Made by a program: the position numbers and the translations under genes. From Daedaleopsis sinensis (Eukaryota; Basidiomycota; Agaricomycetes; Polyporales; Polyporaceae): a stretch of 64,000 nucleotides of DNA. The stretch covers positions 124,001 to 188,000 of the forward strand of contig CM066304.1 of NCBI GenBank assembly GCA_033807695.1, read 5' to 3'. The notes under the pieces were generated by a model. It saw only the letters and a program-made list of their open reading frames with translations, was not told the DNA's origin and ran no database searches. This document shows, piece by piece, positions 47,201-55,391 of this stretch; position 1 is the first letter of the stretch; each line of letters begins with the position of its first letter.

Positions 47201-47827
47201 GGCAACGCAGCCGGTCGAAGAACTCTCCCCAGAGCCTGCTCGGATCCCTTCCGTCACCCCGGTGGTGCTTCCCGCCTCTCCCGGTCCACATCAGTCCATC
47301 TCGCACGGCGAGGTTGAAATTGAGGCGGAGCAAACCCACGACAGTCCTATCCCGACACACGTCGCGTCAGACGTCGCGGAGGCAGTAGAAACTGTCCCTC
47401 AACGAGGTGAACCAGTGGAGCTCCCTCGATCTCGATCTCCTACCGGCGGCGACGACATCGCACCTGATCAGGCCGCGATGCTACTCGCAGAGCATGACGC
47501 AGACGTGCCTTTAGAGTCCAAGGACGCAGCGCAAGACGAGTCTCCTGTACTACTGCCCCAATTCCGCCTCCAGAGATACCGGCTTCTGCCATACCCGACG
47601 CTCCAGCACCCGATCCGTCTGCAGTGCCCGCTTCTGGAACGCCTCCGCCTGCATCTCCGCCTGCATCCGCATCGCTCCCGCCACCGTCGCAGGCAACAGC
47701 GACAGCAGCCATCCCTGTGCCGTACTTCGACGACGAGATCCAGAGCGGGGACGAGGACGCCGAGGGCTCCCTCGTCGGAGAGTCGGACACCGAGGAGCAG
47801 CCTATGGCCGCTGTTATCTACCGCTAG
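44234..47827 (+). CDS. Large disordered protein with coiled coil and RG-rich basic region, unknown function
   Basis: Starts MSLHDGPALALALDD and runs over several exons. A coiled-coil half (44.6-45.9 kb) contains TIADLTFQRNLLLTERAED, VRLEDDIKAYRRRVRE and TQNRLSAVESELARIKPLL. A long Pro/Ser/Ala-rich region follows (46.0-46.6 kb), then lysine/arginine clusters with a GRGRGRGRGRGARSKGKE stretch (about 46.9 kb) suggesting nucleic-acid or nuclear association, and an acidic C-terminus EQPMAAVIYR. The frame shifts near 44.73 kb and again near 47.55 kb, where the Pro-rich reading PPPEIPASAIPDAPAPDPSA continues in another frame to a TAG at 47825-47827. Introns that would repair these shifts would be unusually short, so the joints are unresolved. 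No domain family recognised. Confidence 0.65.
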
Positions 47828-48685
47828 GCGGGGCCTGTTGTCGTCCTTGTCGTCGTTTGCATTGATCTTTGACTCCGAGGGGGATCTATTGTGTGTGAGA
47901 TATTTGTTGTATACTCTTGTGTATCTGCTAGTGGGATGTTGCTGTCCTCTATGCTCTAGATCTACTTCGTGCTCATCTGATCTTTTTTTGATTATGCGTT
48001 GAATGCCACCTTTGTAGCATCCGGTTTTCGTGTGGACACGGGGAACAGACTCGGAGACCGTACTTTTGCTGTCCGAGCGCGCATGCCAGAGCTACGGACC
48101 CTATCTTGGAGCCCCTCCTTCAAACTCTTCCACTACTACATACCACTCACAGTCAATTGCTGCTTCTCTTGCAGCGACATATCACCACCGCTATTCTTAC
48201 TGCAGGACTATTCAGTATACGTAGGCATCCGCCAGCGCGTATGTAAGTGATGGTGCTTTGGTAATTAATCGCAGCCGCACTCAGCCATTCTTCCGACAGC
48301 GGACACCAGCTGCAGCGCGACATGTCGCGCCCGCGGCGCGTCGCCCTCCGTCAAGGCGAGGTGAAATATTTCCGAATCATACAAACAATGCCTTCTTCTG
48401 CGCTCATGCCCACATATCAAGTTCGCGCAAGAGTGGCCTTCTCCGCCTGTGAATGTGTCGACACAATGCTACGAGGAACACCCATTGATTCCGTTCCCAT
48501 GGAGGGTCATGGGAGAGCGCAGCCTGCTATGTATGTCGTACTCACCAACAAGATTATTATTGCCTCCGCTCAGCTCACGCTATCAACTAAGTGAGATGAC
48601 GCTGTCAGTGCTACCCGACATACATAAGGCCCTACGCGCCACGCGCAGGCTGGCAGCCCCTCCAGTCCTCGGACCAGCTTGAGAC
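47828..48685. other. Intergenic region
   Basis: About 860 nt, including a probable 3' untranslated region (T-rich at 47.98 kb) and the upstream region of the sedolisin relic. No gene supported. Confidence 0.4.
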
Positions 48686-49834
48686 ATGCGGTCGCTCTCT
48701 GCCTGGCTCCCTCTCTTTCTTGCCGCAGTTGCGGGCGCGCTGCCGTCTGGCGACTGCGCGCACAAAGTAAAGGAGAGCGTCCCGCCGCCTCGAGGATGGA
48801 CGAAGTCCTTGCCGGCACCGGCTGATCATGTCGTCGAGCTCCGCATTGCTCTCCCGCAGTCCAACTTTGAGCAGCTCGAGAAGCATCTCTACGAAGTCAG
48901 GTCAGAGGTCTTGCTACTCGATCCGTTGCGTCTATCTCTAAACCTGGCCGATCAATACATTGTCCAGTGACCCCTTCCACGAACGCTATGGGGATCACCT
49001 CAGCAAGGAGGAGGTGGAGGCTCTCATTGCCCCTCATGACGAGAGCGTTCACCTTGTGAATGAATGGCTCGCGTCGCATGGTCTCTATGAGGAACATTTG
49101 TCCCGCTCTCCTGCGCGCGACTGGGTTATCGTGAAGGTCCCCGTCAGCCTCGCAGAGGAGATGCTCAAGACTGTGCGTGCTTCCCTATCTCACAACATCC
49201 CACGGCATGCCGGCTTACACCATCTATTTCTCCCTGTGTCGCCAGGAATACCACGTCTGGACGCATGACTCTAGTGGTGACGCGGTCGTCCGCACGACTG
49301 CGTATAGTCTCCCAGAGCACCTCCACGAATGCGATTATCGACAACAAACTCACCTCTCCCCGTCCGCGCTTTATCCGTCGAGAGGTTGTAGTTGCCGGAG
49401 AAGCGTTTGAGACCTTCTACAGGGATATCATCGAGTGCATCCGTGCACTGTACGGCGATCCCGAATTTTCGGGTCTCCTCGTCTTCGCTCCCGAGCGTCA
49501 CTACGCAGATCCAGATCATACTATCCGGATCTACTTCGACATGCATACCGGCGAGTGGTGGTGGGCCACACAGGTAAGTCTGATCCTTCTCACCGCTTAC
49601 TACGAGTATGCTGACAGTTCGTACCGTCAGAAAGAGCTTGAGAAGCGGAAGCCCGGGGCAACAATTATCCCAATCATTATCTCCTCCGACAAGACGCAAC
49701 TCACGCTTTTCGGCAGCAAGACCGCGTACCCCGTCTATATGACGATTGGCAACCTGCCTAAGGATATTCGTCGTAAACCTTCTCGGCGCGGACACATCCT
49801 GCTCGCCTATCTTCCCTCCACTCGCCTCCAGCAT

Positions 49835-50291
49835 TGTTGAGGTTGAGGATGACGGACGCGCTATGACGACGTCCGGGGCCCGAGCTGACTGATGCGAGCG
49901 GATTCAAAGCTCGCGCAGCAGGTGTTGGGCCCAGGCGGCGCTCCATACGCGCCGCCTCCTCTTTAGGCATCCGAGACGCCCGCTCCCACACGTTCTCGAC
50001 TCTCCATTTTCGATCACTTACTCTTCGACATATTATCCCTGGGGCTTGGGGCCGAGCTATATAAAGCGAGGGCTTGCGGGAGAGCTCACTCACTCGTTCC
50101 TACTACGAACGCGTGAGGTGAGCTCTTATATCGCACAGTGTTTACTTCATTATACTTACGTTGTATTCAGACTAATAACCTACGCTAATCGCTTAGGTTA
50201 GCTAATACAACTCGTTCCTACTACGAACGCGTGAGACTAATAACCTACGCTAATCGCTTAGATCATCCTTAGTAGATCATAACCCTTAACA
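49835..50291 (+). repeat. Copia left LTR
   Basis: A 457-bp LTR, TGTTGAGG...TTAACA. It contains a TATATAAA promoter element at 50058-50065. Two internal direct repeats follow the TATA box: CTCGTTCCTACTACGAACGC at 50093 and 50211, and ACTAATAACCTACGCTAATC at 50171 and 50236. Confidence 0.96.
50058..50065 (+). promoter_or_regulatory. TATA box in the left LTR
   Basis: TATATAAA, about 225 nt before the LTR end, expected to drive transcription of the full element. Confidence 0.7.
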
Positions 50292-50303
50292 GGTTATGAG
50301 CCC
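50292..50303 (+). promoter_or_regulatory. Primer-binding site matching the initiator tRNA-Met anticodon arm
   Basis: GGTTATGAGCCC follows the left LTR directly. It is the reverse complement of GGGCTCATAACC, the anticodon arm of eukaryotic initiator tRNA-Met. Drosophila copia and yeast Ty5 prime from such a half-tRNA instead of a tRNA 3' end. The gag-pol ATG (50296-50298) lies inside this site. Confidence 0.75.
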
Positions 50304-53300
50304 TGCTTCACAAGACACAAGCAAAATGGCATATGAAACTTCTTCCACAACGTCGCGTTACACGCTTCCGAAACTCGCAAGCGACGGCTCGAACTGGGTT
50401 GTCTATCGCGAGAGGATGTTGACTATCCTCGCCGCCAAAGGGCTCATGCAGCACGTTCGCGGGATAGCTCGTCGACCGCCTCGTCCACCTCCTTTTCCGC
50501 GCCTCCTGCCTCACATCCCCGCATCCGCTTCCATCAGCACAGCCACATCCGCTCCCGCAGCCGCCACCGTCTCGACTAGTGCGTCGACCGCCGGATCCAT
50601 CGCGGGACCAGGCACAACGGGCACAGCGGCAGCCACAGGCACCACCGGAGGCACAGGAGCCGCAGCGTCAGCCGCGGGACCAGGCGGAACAGCAATGTCA
50701 ACCGCCCCGACCGGAGTTGTCCCCGCCACAGCGAGCGCTGCTCCGCCGACCAACGACGAGTACAGCGGACTCACCGACGAGGAATATGAGAAGACCATGG
50801 AACGCGCGGAAAACAAATTCTACGCGTGGGAGACGAAGGAGGCCGACACGAGGGCCCTGATCTATGAGACCCTCAGCGAGGACCTGTTCGTGGACGTCAA
50901 GGATGCAACGACCGCCTCCACGCTCTGGGAATCGGTCGTCCAAACCTGCGAGAACAAATCCACAATGTACGCTAACGCAATCCGAACGCGCATGCAGAAC
51001 GCACGCTGCGCTGACGGGGGAGATATGCGAGCGCATCTCGCGCTTCTCCAAAAGGAGCGCGAGAACCTCGCGTCCATCGGCGGTCGCATCGCGGACCCCG
51101 AATTCACTGCCATCATCACCGGAAGCATCCCGGAGTCCTACCACGGACGCGTTCAGTCGCTCTCAGACCTCGCTCGACTCACGAACATCGAGGTCTCCGT
51201 GCACGTACTCGTGCTCACTCTCAACGAGGAGTACGACCGGCGGACCATGAGCAACACAACAGGCACCGACAACGCGCTCGCAACAGGACCGCTGACGTGC
51301 TACAACTGCGGCAGAACCGGACATATCAAAGCCAAGTGCTGGAGGCCCGGAGGAGGAATGGAGGGCCAGCGGCCCAAGTACCCAAACCAGAGAAACAGAA
51401 GCGGAGGAGCCGAGGGAGGAAACGGGAGCGCAGGCACGAACTTCGGAGGAGGAACAGGAACCGGCGCGAACGCGGTGTCAGATACGCGAAGCGAGCACTC
51501 GCTCATCGCGCTGCAAAACGACACTGCTCTCGCGACAGGCGCGTCCGCCCAGCACTACATCGAGGTGTACGATAGCGGCGCTACCCGGCACATCTTCCCT
51601 TACCGAGAAAGATTCGATAACTACAAGACGCTCTCACCACCCCGAGCCATCACCGCTGCCAACGGAGACCAGTTCCTCGCCATCGGCGAAGGAACCGTCC
51701 AAGTAGAGATGCCGAACGGGGTCACGAGCACCCCCGTCACCCTGAAGAACGTGCTGCACGCTCCGACGACGGCTTTCGCACTCATCTCTTGCAAGCGCGC
51801 GGATGAGTCCGGCTATTCAACTTTGATCGAGAAGGGCGTTTGCAGCCTAACACACCGAGGAACCGGAACGATCATCGCGCAAGTCGCCGAGACCAACGGG
51901 CTGTACCAGGTCATCTACCCGAACATCAACGCGCTGATCGCTCTTGTTGCCACAGGAGATTCGACCGCGAAGGACAATTTGTCCAACGTCGAATTTCACC
52001 GCATCATGGGGCACATCTCGCTCAAACGCGCGCGCGACATGGTCGACAAAGGTTACGTCGACGGGATCGAACTCCGAGACCATTGCACCGATCTCCAATG
52101 CCCGATCTGCATCCAGGCGAAGATCACGCGGAAACCGATCCCGAAGGTCGCGCAGCGAGCTAGCGCGATCGAGTACGGAGCACCGAAGGACTACGGCGAT
52201 CGCATCAACGCGGATAGCTGGGAACCAGGATGGACGTCGCTCGGAGGAAGCCACCACGCCTCACTGTACACAGACGAAGCAACAAAATGGAAAGAGGGCT
52301 TCACCTACAAGCGCAAGAGCGGTGCAGAAGACGCTTACCGAGAACTCGAGGCGCGCCTACTCACCCAGCACGCGAAGCAGATCAAGTGGCTCCACTCCGA
52401 TGGAGGGGGCGAGTTCATCGCGCTACGACAGCATCTCAAGGATCGCGGGACAAGGTTCACCACGTCCGTACACGATACGCCGGAACAGAACGGAACAGCC
52501 GAGCGCGCGAACAGAGACATCGCCGCGAAGGCGCGAGCAATGCTCATAGACAGCGCGCTGCCAAAGACGCTCTGGCCTTACGCGTTCCTGCACGCAATCT
52601 GGGTCGCCAACCGAACCAGCCACTCCGCGCTGAATGAACGTTCCCCCTTCCTCGCACGTTTCGGGAAACCGCCCAACCTCAAAGGCTTACGCGCGTTCGG
52701 CACACGCGTCTGGGTCAGGATCGAGCATCCCGGGAAACTGGACCCACGCGCGCGCTCCGGAGTCTTCGTCGGATTCAGCCAACAGCACAAGGACGGAATC
52801 CTTGTCTATTGGCCGGACAAACGGAATGTAACCGCGGAACGCAACCTTGTCTTCGAGGACAACACACCGGCGGTTCCCCCGCCCGATGTCCAGAGTGAGG
52901 GGGCGACGGTAGACGCATCCACTCCGGACGTGTCCGCTCCCGACGCGTCGGACAACAGCGGCGAAAAGCACGACAACGGCGACATTCCAAGCGCAGCGGA
53001 CGACTTCGTAGTCATCCCGTCAGACTCAGGCACTCAGGACATCGATGTCGACGACTCGGCAAGCGAGACATCAGACCACGCCGTAGTCGAGGAACAAATC
53101 CCGGAGGAACCGAGCGGACGGGGCCAGCGCATCAAACGGCCCTCCGCCAAGCTACGTGACATCCAACGCGGCCTAGGCTCCTCAGACGGAAAGCTTCCGC
53201 GAGGCATCCCATCAGGCAAAGTCATCGGTGCCGTAGCGCTGGTAGACACGTCTGACGACATCATGGGTGCGGTGGCAGCGCTTGAGATGCGACACGATGC

Positions 53301-54927
53301 CACCGACGCGCAGAACAATCGCGCATCAGAAGAAGTCCGCGCGATGGCAATAGAGGCGGGCGAAGAACCGCTCACGCTCAAGCAGGCACAGGCCTCGGAG
53401 GACTGGAGAAAATGGGAAGACGCCATACACACGGAAATGGAAAACCTCCGCGAGCACGGCACATACGACCTCGTCGAAAAACCCCCCGGCGTGAACATTA
53501 TAGGATGCAAGTTCGTGTTCCGCATCAAACGCGACGCCGATGGCAAGGTCGAGAAGTTCAAAGCGCGCGCCGTCGCGAAGGGATTCTCGCAGAAACCCGG
53601 CCAAGACTTCTTCGACACGTTCGCGCCAGTAGCACGCCTCGGCTCAGTGCGCGCCATCTTCTCCATCGCGGCCAGAAATGGCTGGGATATCATCCAGATG
53701 GACGTGAAAAGCGCCTACTTGAACGGCGAGCTCGACGAGACAATATACATGGAACAACCTCCGGGAACAGCCAAATCAGGCGAAGAGCACCTCGTGTGCA
53801 GGTTGAAGAAGACACTCTATGGCCTACGTCAGGCCGGACGCGGATGGTACAAGACCTACTGCAGCGCGATGACCAAACTGGACATGATCAAGTGCGAAGC
53901 TGATCATGCAGTTTTTTACAGGCACGACGGAACCTCCACGTCCATCGTGGCCACTTCAGTCGACGACCTCGCGATAACGGGAACAGACGACTACATCGCA
54001 CAATTCCGCGCCGGCATCAAAACTCACTTCAAAATGACCGATATAGGCAAAATCGGTTGGATCCTCGGCATCGAGGTCGTGCGCGACATGGAGCGCTCAA
54101 CGCTACGACTTGCGCAACGGTCCCATATCGACACCATTATCAAGAGACTCCACCTCGAGGAAGCAAAGCCGGTGAGCACGCCGCTCGACCCAGGCGCGCG
54201 TCTGGACAAGTCGCAGTCACCTACGACACCCGAAGAGATCGCGGACATGGCGCTCATCCCGTATCGCGAAGGAGTGGGCTCGCTCATGTACCTCGCGCAA
54301 GGCACGCGGCCTGATATCGCCTTCCCCGTCCACCGGCTTTCACAGTTCATGAGCAACCCCGGAAGGACGCACTGGGAAGCGCTCAAGCGCGTAGTGCGCT
54401 ACCTCATCGGAACACGCGAGCTGTGGCTCGAGTACGGCAACACGCGCGAGGGACTAGTCGGCTACAGCGACGCCGATTGGGGCACATCGGACTCGTCGCG
54501 ACACTCTGTCAGCGGTTACGTATTCACGATGGACGGAGGCGCGGTTACCTGGTCAGCCAAGAAACAAAACGTGGTCGCGCTCTCATCAACAGAGGCGGAA
54601 TACATTGCAATCACGCACGCGACCAAGGAAGCCATATGGCTGCGCACGCTTCTATCAGAAGTCGTCCACCCGGACATCAGTAACCACGCGGTTCGACTCT
54701 ACTCAGACAACAAATCGGCGATCGAACTCGCCAAGAACAATACTTTCCACGCACGCACTAAACACATCGATATACGTTTCCATTTCATTCGGGAGGCTAT
54801 CGAAAAGGAACAGGTGGTCCTAGGCTATAGAAGAACCGAAGACATGCCCGCGGACGCCTTCACGAAGGCCCTCTCGCGCGCGAAGATCGTGCACCTTCAA
54901 GAACTCTACGGGCTGCGTTCGCTTTGA
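50296..54927 (+). CDS. Copia gag-pol polyprotein
   Basis: A single 1,543-codon frame. Gag (1-330) includes an Ala/Thr/Gly-rich stretch and ends in the zinc knuckle CYNCGRTGHIKAKC (about residue 334). The aspartic protease has DSGATRHIF (about 425). Integrase follows, with an HHCC finger (HRIMGHI...CPICIQAK, 568-625) and a DDE core with HSDGGGEF and PEQNGTAERAN. Reverse transcriptase (1055-1245) has KARAVAKGFSQ and MDVKSAYLNGELDE; its catalytic box is TSVDDL where most copia elements have YVDDL. RNase H has YSDADWG and STEAEY. The order protease, integrase, RT, RNase H is diagnostic of Ty1/copia. No frameshift or stop separates gag from pol. It looks competent to move. Confidence 0.96.
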   Translation: MSPASQDTSKMAYETSSTTSRYTLPKLASDGSNWVVYRERMLTILAAKGLMQHVRGIARRPPRPPPFPRLLPHIPASASISTATSAPAAATVSTSASTAGSIAGPGTTGTAAATGTTGGTGAAASAAGPGGTAMSTAPTGVVPATASAAPPTNDEYSGLTDEEYEKTMERAENKFYAWETKEADTRALIYETLSEDLFVDVKDATTASTLWESVVQTCENKSTMYANAIRTRMQNARCADGGDMRAHLALLQKERENLASIGGRIADPEFTAIITGSIPESYHGRVQSLSDLARLTNIEVSVHVLVLTLNEEYDRRTMSNTTGTDNALATGPLTCYNCGRTGHIKAKCWRPGGGMEGQRPKYPNQRNRSGGAEGGNGSAGTNFGGGTGTGANAVSDTRSEHSLIALQNDTALATGASAQHYIEVYDSGATRHIFPYRERFDNYKTLSPPRAITAANGDQFLAIGEGTVQVEMPNGVTSTPVTLKNVLHAPTTAFALISCKRADESGYSTLIEKGVCSLTHRGTGTIIAQVAETNGLYQVIYPNINALIALVATGDSTAKDNLSNVEFHRIMGHISLKRARDMVDKGYVDGIELRDHCTDLQCPICIQAKITRKPIPKVAQRASAIEYGAPKDYGDRINADSWEPGWTSLGGSHHASLYTDEATKWKEGFTYKRKSGAEDAYRELEARLLTQHAKQIKWLHSDGGGEFIALRQHLKDRGTRFTTSVHDTPEQNGTAERANRDIAAKARAMLIDSALPKTLWPYAFLHAIWVANRTSHSALNERSPFLARFGKPPNLKGLRAFGTRVWVRIEHPGKLDPRARSGVFVGFSQQHKDGILVYWPDKRNVTAERNLVFEDNTPAVPPPDVQSEGATVDASTPDVSAPDASDNSGEKHDNGDIPSAADDFVVIPSDSGTQDIDVDDSASETSDHAVVEEQIPEEPSGRGQRIKRPSAKLRDIQRGLGSSDGKLPRGIPSGKVIGAVALVDTSDDIMGAVAALEMRHDATDAQNNRASEEVRAMAIEAGEEPLTLKQAQASEDWRKWEDAIHTEMENLREHGTYDLVEKPPGVNIIGCKFVFRIKRDADGKVEKFKARAVAKGFSQKPGQDFFDTFAPVARLGSVRAIFSIAARNGWDIIQMDVKSAYLNGELDETIYMEQPPGTAKSGEEHLVCRLKKTLYGLRQAGRGWYKTYCSAMTKLDMIKCEADHAVFYRHDGTSTSIVATSVDDLAITGTDDYIAQFRAGIKTHFKMTDIGKIGWILGIEVVRDMERSTLRLAQRSHIDTIIKRLHLEEAKPVSTPLDPGARLDKSQSPTTPEEIADMALIPYREGVGSLMYLAQGTRPDIAFPVHRLSQFMSNPGRTHWEALKRVVRYLIGTRELWLEYGNTREGLVGYSDADWGTSDSSRHSVSGYVFTMDGGAVTWSAKKQNVVALSSTEAEYIAITHATKEAIWLRTLLSEVVHPDISNHAVRLYSDNKSAIELAKNNTFHARTKHIDIRFHFIREAIEKEQVVLGYRRTEDMPADAFTKALSRAKIVHLQELYGLRSL

Positions 54928-54934
54928 GGGGGCG
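54928..54934 (+). promoter_or_regulatory. Polypurine tract
   Basis: GGGGGCG directly after the gag-pol TGA and before the right LTR; with the preceding GA it forms the purine run used to prime plus-strand DNA. Confidence 0.6.
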
Positions 54935-55391
54935 TGTTGAGGTTGAGGATGACGGACGCGCTATGACGACGTCCGGGGCCCGAGCTGACTGATGCGAGCG
55001 GATTCAAAGCTCGCGCAGCAGGTGTTGGGCCCAGGCGGCGCTCCATACGCGCCGCCTCCTCTTTAGGCATCCGAGACGCCCGCTCCCACACGTTCTCGAC
55101 TCTCCATTTTCGATCACTTACTCTTCGACATATTATCCCTGGGGCTTGGGGCCGAGCTATATAAAGCGAGGGCTTGCGGGAGAGCTCACTCACTCGTTCC
55201 TACTACGAACGCGTGAGGTGAGCTCTTATATCGCACAGTGTTTACTTCATTATACTTACGTTGTATTCAGACTAATAACCTACGCTAATCGCTTAGGTTA
55301 GCTAATACAACTCGTTCCTACTACGAACGCGTGAGACTAATAACCTACGCTAATCGCTTAGATCATCCTTAGTAGATCATAACCCTTAACA
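54935..55391 (+). repeat. Copia right LTR
   Basis: 457 bp, identical to the left LTR in my line-by-line comparison; followed by the AGCAT target duplication. Confidence 0.96.

Larger units (their letters stand above)
49835..55391 (+). mobile_element. Intact Ty1/copia LTR retrotransposon
   Basis: A 5,557-bp element with two 457-bp LTRs (49835-50291 and 54935-55391) that start TG and end CA. The 5-bp target duplication AGCAT is at 49830-49834 and 55392-55396. One uninterrupted gag-pol frame fills the interior. A primer-binding site follows the left LTR and a polypurine stretch precedes the right LTR. Comparing the two LTRs line by line I found no difference. Confidence 0.97.

Noticed and set aside
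45153..48002. The single 949-codon frame taken as the whole protein
   Set aside because: After about 47.55 kb it turns into an Arg/Leu/Ser-rich shadow of the Pro-rich frame; the true end is the TAG at 47825-47827.
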